From Dryas octopetala (Eukaryota; Streptophyta; Magnoliopsida; Rosales; Rosaceae), in contig OY992832.1 in NCBI GenBank assembly GCA_963921425.1, positions 6,386,001 to 6,450,000 of the forward strand: 64,000 nucleotides of DNA. Reading direction: 5' to 3'. The notes under the pieces are model-generated. The model had not been told where the DNA came from, did not search any database, and saw only the letters and a list, made by a program, of their open reading frames with translations. Of this stretch, positions 36,180 to 48,408 are shown piece after piece; position 1 is the first letter of the stretch; every line of letters begins with the position of its first letter. Made by a program: the position numbers and the translations under genes.

Positions 36180-37967
36180 CTAGAGCTTGGTGAGTAGAGG
36201 GCCGTTAATTTGAAGCTGAACTAGGTGACTAACATCCATTGGATAAGTGTCTGCAGGGTCGTAAGCAGAGTATATTCTGCTTGCAGTGATTAGATTGGAG
36301 GCCTCTGTGGGATGGAATGCGTCCCAAAACACATACTCAGTCCTATTCTGGCATGGAGTTTGGAAAGGAGTACATTGACCATATTCATCTACTGGACAAC
36401 ACCCAACATCCAAAACCTTGAAACCTGAAATGAACCAGAAAAAAAACAAAAAGTTATTCACTTTTACACTTTCCGTAATAAAACTAAAGAATAAAACTAT
36501 TTATAATTGATTGTACTATCTTTCTAATATTGAGATAGTACAAATAGCAGTAGTACTCGAAATGCAAATAGAGCAAAAGTATATATGTAGGTACCAACAG
36601 ATGTAGGGTCCCCTGAACCCATTTCATAGCTGTTGATATAGATGAATTGTGAATCAGTCAGGTTGCTGTTGAGCTCATCCACAAGAGACACAAGCTTTTG
36701 GTTAAAAAGTTGGGCTGCATTGTTCAATTCATCAACGCAAGTAGACCCATTTGTGCCATAAGTAGAAATTGCATTTGGGGTGCAGCCTATTAGTCCCAAT
36801 CCAGCCAAGGCCACCTTCCTTGCTCCATACTTGTGCAACCTCTAGATAATATCAAACAAATAACCTCTTTTTTTGTTGTTGTGTGAAAGTCTCAACGAAA
36901 TTTGGGAAAACAATGTGTTAATCACTAACCAGTAATTGCCTTGAATATTGCTTAATAAGAAGTTCAGCATATTCCTCAGTGGTATATTTGCTACTGGTGT
37001 CATAGAACTGAGGCAGGAAGTAATTGTTGATGTAGTCATTGCTGCCCATTCCAGATGTATATAAGCACTGGTTCAGGTACTTTTTGGCTGAGCTTTTGTC
37101 CCCAAGTATGTCAACAATGCGCGAGACTGTAATCTTGTGGTTCTTCAACTGCCTACCCATGCTAATACATGCACCCTGCAAAAGAAATTTAATTTTATTC
37201 AATTGGACACATGGTGATCGATGTCTTGTCCACACTGCAAATGTGCCAAGAGGTTTAGAACAGTGGCAACCCCACATGCATCGACGGCTGGCAGTCACTC
37301 ATGGGCGTGGATGACTGTTGCTAACATTTTTCCGAGTGTCAAAACTCAAAAGCAAAGTTAAGAGATTAAGTACCAAGTGCTTCCCACTTTCTTTTAGAAT
37401 TCCTGCAGCGCCAGATGCATAATTCACACCTTGGAGTATGTCAGAGCCATTGGCAAAAGCAAATGGTGGAATGTATTTGTCAAATCCCAGAAGTTCAGCT
37501 GTAATGAGAAAATGTTCAATTAGCCTATATAAGTCTTACGCTTATCAAACAAAAAGACCCCAAAATGAAGGAGAACAACTTATAAACCACAATGTAATTC
37601 AATGACAACTAAAGAAAAGAATATAAGCCTATAAACCCATATCCGATAACAATAATTAGCATATTGAAGCAAGACCAAATAACAAAATGGTGGTCAATTA
37701 AGAAGAGAAGCAGATACCAAGTACATCAACTGTGGTTCGACCATTGGAGAACCTTCCTGTTGGGCCAATAGGGAAGTCAATTCCATATGGCTTGTAATTG
37801 ACTTTGGCAAATGTGGGAAGCAAGTTGTTGTTGCCATTATCAGCCAATGAGTCACCAAAAATGAAAAAACAGGGCACTTGTGGCTTTGCATGAACAGAAG
37901 AATCTTGCGTGTTTAATACCCAAGACAGAGCAATCACCAGCAATAGTTTCATCCCACAAGAAGCCAT
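36180..37967 (-). CDS. GDSL esterase/lipase, tandem copy 2
   Basis: Five exons, 37967-37718, 37498-37374, 37175-36930, 36841-36595 and 36424-36180, join to 370 residues. A hydrophobic leader of about 27 residues suggests secretion. Block [16 protein letters not shown] has Ser40 as nucleophile, block III is GMGSNDY, and block V DAFHPTEA gives Asp324 and His327. Exons 2, 3 and 4 have the same lengths (125, 246, 247) and phases as copy 1, direct evidence of tandem duplication. The C-terminus extends about ten residues further than copy 1 ([10 protein letters not shown]). No inactivating change is visible. The acceptor of exon 4 has two adjacent AG choices; the frame requires exon 4 to begin at 36841. 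Confidence 0.93.
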
Positions 37968-38131
37968 AGAGAGCCAAGAAAGAGAAAACAGAAAACCCAA
38001 TTTAGGATACAAATAGTTTTATTTATAGCATAGAATCAAGATTGAGGAATGTAAAAGAATTGTGAACCAAGAAAGGAATTTAATTTATAGCCATCAAAGA
38101 AACTTGAAGCAGAAAATCAAAGCCAGAGTGG

Positions 38132-38141
38132 CTATTTATAG
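38132..38141 (-). promoter_or_regulatory. Candidate TATA box, GDSL copy 2
   Basis: CTATAAATAG on the minus strand, about 165 bp upstream of the start codon. Confidence 0.65.
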
Positions 38142-38747
38142 AGCAAGTGTGCATTAGGCAAATACACACTTTTCATATGCGTTTTGGTGAAAAAGAAAAG
38201 TAACAGCCTTGGTGTGTGTTTTGTGGCAGCAAGAATCGTCATAGTAGCTTTTTTTGACAAACTAAAAGTAGCTCCAAGTGAAAGTAAGAGCCAATGTGGA
38301 AAGTATTAGGTAGAAAACAAAAGAAATAATTTTCACATTCCTCCAAGAGTTTCGAACTTTGTCCTCTTTCATACCAGAATATCATCACGTGTCTTTGAAA
38401 AGAAGTGGACAGCAAGCTCTTCATCAAATTAAATATGGGGATTAGTTGATTCTCATGGTGACCATGTAAAATCAGAAAGATGAAACAACATGTATATCTA
38501 GTGTACACCAGCTCTGTAATCCCTATGCATTAATTTGAAGATAATCAAGATTGCATTTGTTCTTGGCAATATGCATCAAGTTTATATATAATGGCATGCA
38601 TTTTGTTCATCTCCTTATATATAATTAAAGACCATTTACACATTTTTCTTTTCATACAAGAACTAGATGGAATATCGGTTACATATACATCCCATACATT
38701 ATTGAGAAGATTTGTACGAAACTTTAATTTGAATTAATGAACCGAAT

Positions 38748-38855
38748 TTTTTTTTATTAAGTAGAGGTTTAAATCTAAGATCTTTAAGCTAATATCATCA
38801 CATCCGACTCATACCACTTGAGTAGTTGAGTTACTCAAGAGTCGTGCAATAAACT
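38748..38855 (-). repeat. SINE-like tRNA-derived repeat, minus strand
   Basis: On the minus strand a segment resembling an A box (CTACTCAAGTGGTATGAGTC) is followed by GATTTAAACCTCTAC resembling a B box, then an A tract (T run at 38751-38758 on the plus strand). Confidence 0.6.
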
Positions 38856-39160
38856 CAACTAATATCTTATTTTGACCAATTAATTCCTATTGACATATTT
38901 GATGTATAAGATGATACTGATGGCTGATCTAGATTCGAGAGTCGAGACATCATCAAATTCCATTTACTATAGTACAGGATAACTTTCACATGTATATCAT
39001 GGTTGACTAAATATATGTGGTTCTGATTTATGCTTCATTACAAGATTCAGAAAAAATTAGTTGTGACTATATAATAGCGTGCATTCATTACACGTTTGTA
39101 GCAGTGTGTGTAGGTGTATGGTCAACTTGCCGCACCAGAACTAAAAAGTGGGAGCAGATT
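38856..39160. other. Intergenic, AT-rich
   Basis: Nothing supportable. Confidence 0.4.
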
Positions 39161-39396
39161 CATGGTATTATATTTTTGACAGAATTTTTTACACAAATTT
39201 TTAATGAGATTCACTCCATATAGCATTTTAATGATACGAACAATTTATTTTTAAGTTTTCGATTTATCTAATTTTTTGTAAAAATAATTCTTTAATTAAG
39301 ATCTAAAAACTAGATGATTTAGATCGTTAAAATCATATATGAAGTAAACCTCATTAAAAACTTGTATCAAAAATTCTGTCAAAATAAAATACCATG
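39161..39396. mobile_element. MITE with about 70-bp terminal inverted repeats
   Basis: Left: CATGGTATTATATTTTTGAC then AGAATTTTTTACACAAATTT. Right: AAACTTGTATCAAAAATTCT then GTCAAAATAAAATACCATG. The paired arms extend to the block ATTTTAATGAT/ATCGTTAAAAT. The centre shares TTTCGATTTATCTAATTTTT with about 34330-34540, so the family is present at least twice. Confidence 0.8.
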
Positions 39397-39980
39397 GATC
39401 ATTCTCCCTAAAAAGTTAACAATGTATAATTGAATCATCAATCATGCATATATGCCCTACTTATCTTTGCACAATTGCAGGCATATATTACAGCCTTTTT
39501 CACATACATTTTATCTTATTCTTCTTATACAATATAATTTTATCAAATTATAATGCATGTTCTATGAGACTTATTGAAACAAAAAAATAATAATAATAAC
39601 GTAAATATATATAGAAGGTCGAAGACACAATTTTTATGATTGGTCTAATGTTCCCAAAATTTCAGAACCAGATCTCACATAGCTTAGCTATGAACTAGCA
39701 ACCCTAATTTATGGCTTTTTGGCTATATATATATATTGGACACACTCTCAATCTGCTACTATCCAGACTATTCCATAGCTTTTAACGCATGCATAAATAG
39801 AGCCAAAAAGCACTGTTTATATAGTTTGTTTATTAGTTGCGGTACAGCTTAAAGTGAGTTGTTGGGCCCGGCTCTTCAATTTAGCCTCGGGCCCGGACCT
39901 AATTGAGCTATAAAGGAAATTCCACCAAAAAATATATATATATAATTTGTTTATAGTACATATGTCATATAAATATAAAG
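39397..39980. other. Intergenic, AT-rich
   Basis: TA repeats and a short GC-richer patch at about 39860-39900; no gene. Confidence 0.4.
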
Positions 39981-40533
39981 TGCTACTATTTGTACACCAT
40001 TTTTTTCCTTTTTGCACACCTTTTTCTCCCACACACTCCTACACTCTTCTAAAATTTAAAATTTCTCTTTTAACACACCCCTCCAATTACCTCAGTACCC
40101 TCATTTTATCCAACACACCCCATCTACTCAAACAAAAAATAAAACACACACACACCCAATTCCTCTCTTTCTCTCTCTTTTTTCCTCTCTCTCTCTCTCT
40201 CCACTCCCTGCAACACCAAAAATTAAGAGTCCTTTGGTTAATTTTTTGTATGTTTGAGATGATTTGGTATCTTTGAGATGATTTGGAGTGTGAGTTTTTT
40301 AGAGTTTAGGGTTTAATTTTCGGGTGGAGGATTGTTAATGTCGCAGGTCGTTCGGCACTGCACTTTTGAAATTTTTCTCTTAATTCGGCAGATGGCTACC
40401 GAACATACTGAAAGTGTTCGACACTATACTTCCGAACGGTTTCTTGATGTTCGGCACTATACTTCCGAACTAGCTACAAATATATATTTATATATATATT
40501 TTGGATGTTTGCTTGGGTGAGAAGAGAGAGGGA

Positions 40534-40570
<37 letters not shown>

Positions 40571-40946
40571 GGCGTGGTGGCTGATCTTGACGGGGTGGTG
40601 TGGCTGGGTTGGTGCGAGCAGAAGGGCGCTGTGGCTGGAAGGTGCTGCGCGCGGTGGTGCTGCAAGCAGAAGGGGAGAGAAGCCATAGAGAAAGAGAAAA
40701 AGCCAGAAGGGGTGGTGTGGCTGGGTTGGGGTGAGCAGAAGGCGCGTGCGAGTGGCTTCGACTGCACGCGGTGGCTTCGACGGTGCTGCGCATGGGTGGC
40801 TTCGACGGTGCTGCACGCAGTGGCTGGAAGGTGCTAGGGTGGAAGGTGGGGTGGCTTCGACGGTGCTGCACGCAGTGGCTGAAAGGTGCTGTGGAGGAAG
40901 CTGTTGCGCGCGGTGGTGTTGTAAGCAGAAGGGGAGAGAAGCCAAG

Positions 40947-40982
<36 letters not shown>

Positions 40983-41196
40983 TGGGCTGGGCTGGGCTGG
41001 GTGGTCGTAGACAGAGATTGCAAGGGAGAGAGGGTCGGGCAAGACACAGTTAATTGGGAGGGAAGGAAGAAAGAAGATGAGGTGTACGTATTGGGGAGGG
41101 CTTTAAGGTATTTTCATAATAGAATAAATTTGTAAAATCACTAATTAAGTAACGAGGGTGTGCAAAAAGAGAAAAAAAAAGTGTGTAAATGTTGGA
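39981..41196. mobile_element. Foldback element, family copy I, about 1.2 kb
   Basis: The left end TGCTACTATTTGTACACC and following TTTTTGCACACC pair with GGGTGTGCAAAAAGA and GTGTGTAAAT at the right. It matches copy II (52629-53849) at both termini. The left third is C/T-rich and the right part G/A-rich, as expected of decayed inverted arms. Inside are TTCGGCACTATACTTCCGAAC-type repeats at about 40350-40470, GA microsatellites at 40527-40568 and 40956-40982, and repeats of GTGGCTTCGACGGTGCTG. Long open frames here are low-complexity by-products of the base skew. No target duplication is clear. Confidence 0.7.
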
Positions 41197-42018
41197 AAAT
41201 TTATAATTTAATAGTAATTTCTTATATATATCACGAGAAATTTTCTGCTCACGCTCATCACAGAAGAGGGGAGAATTCAATCATCGGTCCAAGTGTCCAA
41301 CCATTTTTTTGTGATAATAATTTGCGTGCAGAGCAGATCTGTGTACGATCTTTTCAGCAGATTTTGTCTGACTGTATTGTCCTTATCCAATCCCTTTTTA
41401 TTTTACATGAAAACACGTACTTCCCTCTTCTAATTTAATAACAAAATAGGTCTAGTTTTTTAGAATATTGACAAAATAATAATGACACTCACAAGTCACA
41501 ACAATATAATCCCTCCTAATTTTTAATGAAAACTTTTATTACTATAACTTGTAGGAATTCCACAATGACGCAATGTCAATAATTGACCATGGAAACCTCC
41601 AAAGGATGTTTTAACTTTTAGCTGGAAGATCTGATATGACTTCTCACAATAATACTTACTATGCAGTTGAGATGATGAATTGATATCCAAGGAAGGTAGT
41701 GTCATAACCCTGTGATATTTACACGTCACCTATTCCACGCTTAATTGAAAATAATTGAGCAGTGGTCCAAGCGAATCATAGTTTATTCTTCTTTTTCTAA
41801 ACCAAGAAACTCATTTCGTAATTCGTATTAATTAATGAAAACTTTCGAGTACAGAGAAAACCCCAAAAAGAAGATCAGAAATTGTATTCTGAAAACCAAA
41901 CACATGATGACTGCAATTGCATTATTGCAACAATGACCATGACAAGAGAATATGCATGATATATATATATATATATAATATGGTAGCCACTAGGCAGAAG
42001 GTAACTATATAGTTTAAT
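41197..42018. other. Intergenic, 3' of GDSL copy 3
   Basis: No gene recognised. A short TA run lies at about 41960. Confidence 0.4.
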
Positions 42019-45000
42019 TTAGAGGAGGGCTAGGCGGCGAATATCAACAGGGTAAGCATCAGATGCACGAACAGCATTGAAGGCTCTTCTTGCTACAACT
42101 GCATTCCCAGCCTCAGTTGGATGAAATGCATCCCAAAACAGATACTCATCCCTATTCTGGCATGGAGTTTGGAGGGGCAGACATGTAATTTGCCCATTGT
42201 TCCTCCCTACCCCACAGCACCCTGCGTTTGTAACTCTAAATCCTGAAATACACAACACAAGCATGTGCCAACCATGTTACATATATGTTCCTACTTTATT
42301 TCCTAGCAGTCAAACATAAGATTCTAATGGTTTCAATTATGTTTAGATCAAATTTCATGAACCTCTAGCTCTGTAGTTTTACCTACAAATTACATGAGGT
42401 TCATGTAATTTTAGTTTGTGACAGTTGTGCTTTGGTTTCCTCCTTTAGTTGATTATGTTAAAATTGACGGAAAAGCGAACACGTGACCAATTATTGATGA
42501 AGCCCAAAAAATGGTTTTCCAAATGACGTTATAGCCCTTTCCCCCCTCCAAATTGACTCGGTAAAAGAGGAGTGGAACTCTTAACCCTAAAGTGATTCCC
42601 AAAGTTGGAGGGTGGAGAGCTTAAAAAATTGAAACTGACACAGAATTTTATTCAAGATCTAACCAATGGTGAGACATTATCCATTTTACAGGCTTCATCA
42701 ATTAATTGGTCACATGATCGCTTTTCTGTTAATTTTAACATAATTGACTAAAGAAGAAAATCACATAGGATAGAATAGAAGTGTCACAAAATAAACCAAT
42801 TGTATGTGAGATGAATAAGAGGGGATTTTTGTAATTTGGCCATGTAATTAATGTAATTACCATATTGTGCAGGGCTGCTTATTATGTCCTGGAAAATGGC
42901 ATAAGAGTCAATGAAGATAAATCTGGCATCTGGGAGATTAGTGTTGAACTCATTGGTAAGTGCCTTGAGCTTGCTATTGAAAATTTGGTTTGCAGAGTTA
43001 ATTTTTTCTACGCATGATGAACCATCTGGGCTATTTTGCGCCAACTCACTGGGACTGCAACCTACTTGACCAATTCCAAACAACACAACCTTCCTTGCTC
43101 CATAATTGTACAAAATCTATACATACATACAACACACACCATTTAATCATTAATTAAACTCTAATTCCTTTCAAAAATATTAAACAAACTACAAGTGAAA
43201 ATTTATAATCTTCTTACCCACACACAAATTCATATATATATAGTAAGATAGACATAAATAGAACTGGACCCAAAGAGAGGCCTGGTTTAAAGAATACTCA
43301 TTAGGAGCCTAGGGTTCAGTTTCATCTTGGGCTCATCATTATCATAGTTACAAGAGAAATCAAACCTAGAATCTACCATTCACCTAACCAACTAACGTCA
43401 TTCATGTTACTTGAGCTAAGATTCATAGACACCTAGCTGACATCTTTTTAATGCAGTATAATTATTGTCGAGTAATATAAAATATTGTCGAGTAATATAA
43501 AACATTAGATTATTTAATAAGAGAATATTGATCTGTATTTGATTGCATCACAAGTAAATGGAGAAGAAAAAGTTAAACTAAAAAAAAAAAAAAAGAATTT
43601 TAGGGGAGAAGACTAACCCTTAGTTGCTGACTGTAATCATGGATAAGAGAATCGGCATATTGGTCCGGGGTAAAGCGGTTGCCGGTGTCATAAAATTGGG
43701 GCATAAAATAGTTGTTAAGGTAATCGTTGCTGCCTAACCCAATTGAGTAGATGCATTTGTTCAGGTAATTTGCTGCAGAGTCCTCATCGCCCAGTATGTT
43801 TACCACTTGGGACACTATGTTTTGGTAATTCTTTACCTGCCCACTAAAGGTAATCCGACCTCCCTACAACATTTAAGACATGCATGATGACTATTTGTAT
43901 GTATATGATGACACATGCATGCATGCATAATATGTATTAGTACTGATTTAATGTGAGACATGAAAAATTGTAATTAATCACCAGTTGGCGCCCAGTTTCC
44001 TCTCTAATTCCAGCAGCTGCAGATGCAAAGTTCACTCCTTTGAGTATGTCTTGGCCTCTGGCAGTTGCATAGGGTGGAATGTAATCATCAAAACCCAAAA
44101 GCTCAGCTGCACATATATAATGCATGTCCATTAATTGGACATTAATTTCATCAGTACCACATGTTATGCTTAATTTTACATTACAGTAAGTGGTAAAATG
44201 GTAAATGTCTCTCATGTAAGATGGTTAATGGTTAATGGTTTTTACACATGCAATTCTTTTCTTTGAATTATATGACCATGAAATTTATTGGATTTTGCCA
44301 TTTTTGAAAGCAACAGATGGATGGCTCAGAGAAATATATTCAATCTTTAATGCCATAAATGATGAATACAGATTGGTTGATAAGAACCATTATTCTTTAT
44401 TGTTTATTTTATTTTCAAGAGTTTGAATAAGATGGTACCTTAATGTCTCAAACAGTCAAACAAATTATTTCCCAAAACAAAATGACTAAAACCAATGGGC
44501 CCTTAAATGTATAACCATATCCTGAGTATTAAAGGCTGCATGTGAACAAAAATCCAAGGTTTATAGAGAAGATGTCTTAATTTCAAAATCTTTGATACCA
44601 AAACCTTTAACTTTCTAGAGCATGATTAGATGAGGGAACTAATAATATAATTAAACTAGAGATTTATGTAGAAAGTGATCTGTAGCAATATAACAGCAGA
44701 TTATGCATGCCAAATACACATGATCTGCTACATATAGCAGTAGATTATGATGTTATTTATATGTGACCTCCAATTTGTGTGTGACTGTGTGAGAGAGAGA
44801 GAGAGGAGCTCACCAACAACATCAACGGTAGTTTTTCCATTGGAAAACCTTCCAGTAGGTCCACCAAAGTCAATCCCATAAGGCAGGTAATCAGCTCTGG
44901 CCAAGGACTGAAGCTGGTTATTATTGCCATTATCAACCAAAGAATCCCCAAATATGAAGTAGCAAGGCACTTGTGGTGCAGCTTTGGCCCCATTACACCA

Positions 45001-45060
45001 CAAGTTCAACACCAGAACCACCACACACACCACCCACATTCTCTTCACCATTCCAACCAT
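42019..45060 (-). CDS. GDSL esterase/lipase, tandem copy 3
   Basis: Five exons, 45060-44814, 44106-43982, 43863-43618, 43116-42861 and 42242-42019, join to 365 residues. The leader ([14 protein letters not shown]) is a strong signal peptide. Block I is [15 protein letters not shown] with Ser40, block [10 protein letters not shown], and block V DAFHPTEA with Asp329 and His332. Exons 2 and 3 keep the 125- and 246-base lengths of copies 1 and 2. Exon 4 is 9 bases longer and its end ([14 protein letters not shown]) differs from the GSGDP segment of the other two, so this is the most diverged member. Introns are longer too. The first in-frame ATG is at 45060. It looks functional. Confidence 0.93.
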
Positions 45061-45197
45061 TGACCCAATCACTAGTTATAAAAAGTGCTAAAAGCTATAG
45101 CAGCAAAGAATGAGAATGATCAAACAGCTAGCTAGCTAGAATCAACTAAAGAAGGAAAGGTATGTTTGGTGAAGCTCAAGGAATGAGTAGTACTGGT

Positions 45198-45213
45198 GTG
45201 TGTGTGTGTGTGT
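45198..45213 (+). repeat. TG microsatellite in GDSL copy 3 promoter
   Basis: A TG run about 140 bp upstream of the GDSL copy 3 start codon. Confidence 0.9.
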
Positions 45214-45257
45214 GAGAGGGAGAGAGCCTGTGAAGAACTTAAAAGCAAGGTTGATGA

Positions 45258-45267
45258 GTATATATAG
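45258..45267 (-). promoter_or_regulatory. Candidate TATA box, GDSL copy 3
   Basis: TATATATA on the minus strand about 200 bp upstream of the start codon. Confidence 0.6.
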
Positions 45268-48200
45268 TAGGGATGTGAGCAAAGCAATGCCAATGGAAGG
45301 CATAGCTTTTACAGTTGAGGGAGTACGTTAGTTGGAAGCATTAATTACACGCGGATATAATGTGAGGGACTGTATGGCAAAGTCTGGCTCTGACACCTCC
45401 CTCTCTCTCTCTCTCTCTGCTCTGCATTTCTTGAAAGTTTCAGCATTCCAATACCTCAAAACAGTACTGCATTTAGTGTTGTGTTAATTATTTACTTGTG
45501 TTCCTAATATGCATCTTGGGCCTGTTGGTACTACTAATTAACAACTCAATTACCACAAGTGTAGCATTGATCATTTGCATTTCCATGCACTGAATTTGTG
45601 TAAATGGAGCTTAATCATGGTGAACTTAACCATAATGTGATGGGTTACTATTTTTAAATAAGGGTTGTTCCTAATTATTATTGTCTATTTTTGTAATGTT
45701 GTGCTAGTGCTACACTTGTTGTGGCCCTGGTGGCCATGAGTTTGATCTGCAGAGTGCCCTGTTAACTTTTTCTAGTACTACAGTATATATGTGGGCCATG
45801 TGGCCCTCTCATACTATCTTTCTGTCCATAGTGAGAAAAAGCTATAACAATTTATAATATTATGATCTTGAAAAAGGGTCATGGGGAAAGATGACATTAA
45901 GGGCTGAGACACTGAGATTCAAGACAGTAGCATAATTAATGGTGTGTAAGGAGCTGCCTAGCAAGAACATGGTCTTGAACAGGTTGGAGAAAGAAAATGC
46001 ACCAATGACCAACCCCACTTGCCATTTAATGTTGAGGGTGGCCAAATTTAATGTGTGGGGCTAAGTCTTTGCATACTGACTCCACTGAATAACGATGAAA
46101 TGATATACATCACACCCATCTATAGGTCTATCTCCCCAATTGCATGCACGATTGAGAAGAACAGTGAAATGCAATTTGAATTTGGTGAGAAAATATGGAT
46201 GTCTCTGCTAAGTTGTCATTGGCTAATATGTCGGTGGCTTCCAATATGGTCTATTATTTCATGCGAAGGTGAAACCCCAACTAAGCAAGCCCACCTACAC
46301 CAGACACTATGAACTGGCAAAACCTAACTACAAAAGAAGAAAACTTAACGCCAAAATTAAGCAAACCGTAGTGGAAAAAGATGCACATATCGACACCTTT
46401 TTTCTAGTCAACTTGAAAGGGTGCCGAGTCAACCCTTTTAAGTTGACTCAGAAGTCAAAAATGATAGAAAAGGGCCAAAATGAAATCGATTTTTCTCCAT
46501 CAATCTCTTTGATCCCGCGGCCGCTGCTGAGCAGGTGGTAAAGTTTATAGTAATATAGGGCCAAAATGATTTCATATATATATATTTTTTTTTGTAATAT
46601 AGGGCCAAAATGATTTCACATGATTGTTTATAGTAAAGTTTTTTTGTTGATTCACTACTATAGTACTGTGGACCATTATATTATGTTGAACTTGAAATTG
46701 CTTTATGAAATGAGACACATGGATGTTATGGATTTTGTTCATTGATGAGGGTCTACGGCCTATACCCTAATAATTTGTTTGTTCATTGATGATGCATTGA
46801 TGCTGTCCAACTATAAAATTCGTTTCGTACTTTTGTATTGATTGTTTATTAATGATGGGGTTGAGCTATAGAATTTACTTTATCAAAGCATGACCTTTTT
46901 TTTTCATTAATATTAAGGCATGACCTTAAACACGAGACAAAAAAATTAATAGAAAATTAAGATTAAATATCAAATCTTAATAATTTTTTAGAATAGCATG
47001 AAGATTATATAATATTTTAATTGCATTAACAAGTTTAAATGTAGTTTTTTAGATTATGTTACAAATATGTTGGCCCCTTTGTTTTGGGCATTTTCATTTG
47101 ACATTTTTGTCCTTAAGATTTTTGTATTGTCTTGGAAGTTGACTAATGCAGTCTAATTATACTTGTGAGCATAAAATTATAACATTACCCTTAATTTAGA
47201 TTAGGGTATAGAAATAAGGTTTATGGTTTAGAATTAGAATTATGGAGCTTATGGCTTAGGGTTTAGGGTTTAGGTCTGCCCAAAACCCGAGAGCTAAACC
47301 CTAAGCCGTTTTGCTGCATAGCAGTCAAACAAAAATCTAATATTTTTTTTATTGATTTATTTGTAACTGACCATTTTTTTATTGTAGTGGCATGTGATAT
47401 AATATTTGTGAATTATAATACCTTTTAATATATTATTATGTTTGACTTTTTAATTAATACCTAATTTAAAATGTTATTAAATTTTAGTATATAAACTTAA
47501 AAACTATTGAAATTTGGTATCTAAAGTCAACTAACCTAAAAAAAAAATGTTTTTTTATATAATCAATCAAGTGTTCTTTTAGTATTTTTTTTATTTTTTA
47601 TTTTTTTATGAGCATAAAGAGAAGTGTCCAATTTTTAACGGGTCAGTCCTCTTTTAATCCTTTATTTTTATTTTAAAACTCAAATGACATAATAGAAAAC
47701 AAAGAGTATTGCTATTTGAACTATTATAATTGATCATTTTGTGAATCATCTTTCTAATAAAAGTGAAACTGACTTGAGTAAATCTCAGCTCTATTAAACA
47801 GATGATCCAAATAATAATACTCCGAATTTCCTCCTTTTACTAGTTTAAACTTTGCTTCTAAAGCATTTAATATGAAGCATTGAGCATGAATTATTTCAAC
47901 AGCACCAAAGCCCGTGCTCGTTTCGTTGCTCAACATAATACGAATGGATAAGATGAGATGAGAAATGAAGGCATTGACTAAACACGTGATTTTTTGGGCT
48001 AGTAAGAGATACATAAGTGACACAATTTAAGTTGGTTAGGTGAGGTGGTAGCTAGCCATATGCATAGAATAGCATCAATATTGAAAATACTTTTGTATTC
48101 AATTTCATCACCCACCACATGACCCATTTATGAGCATGCATGAGTCTACGACCAGGGTGGGTCTACTACTTAATCCTCGCTACCAAGTGTCCTTGCCAGG

Positions 48201-48408
48201 CCACGATTGACAAGCATTGTTTAATAACAGCATACAACATAAATGCCTGAAATGACGTTATTTAACATACAAGTAGAGTAACAGCAACAACATAAATATA
48301 TAGAGAATCTCAACTCGCAAATCAAACAACAAAATTTGACAATTATTATTGGAAGAAGTACATACTATTACTATGCTCCTCTTTGAATATGTATACCTCT
48401 GTGTAATG
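45268..48408. other. Intergenic, 3.1 kb without genes
   Basis: AT-rich. It contains a telomere-like stretch TTAGGGTTTAGGGTTTAGG at 47256-47274 with an inverted partner CTAAACCCTAAGCC nearby, a short duplicated segment ATAGGGCCAAAATGATTTCA (about 46555 and 46600), and a GC-rich patch with a GCGGCCGC site at about 46515-46530. No frame resembles a protein. Confidence 0.45.

Noticed and set aside
40457..41135. Long open frames up to 196 codons on both strands
   Set aside because: Low-complexity products of CT/GA microsatellites and GC-rich repeats in the foldback element, with no family resemblance.
47256..47274. Interstitial telomere TTTAGGG repeats
   Set aside because: Only about two and a half units; telo-box-like runs of this size arise by chance in AT-rich plant DNA.
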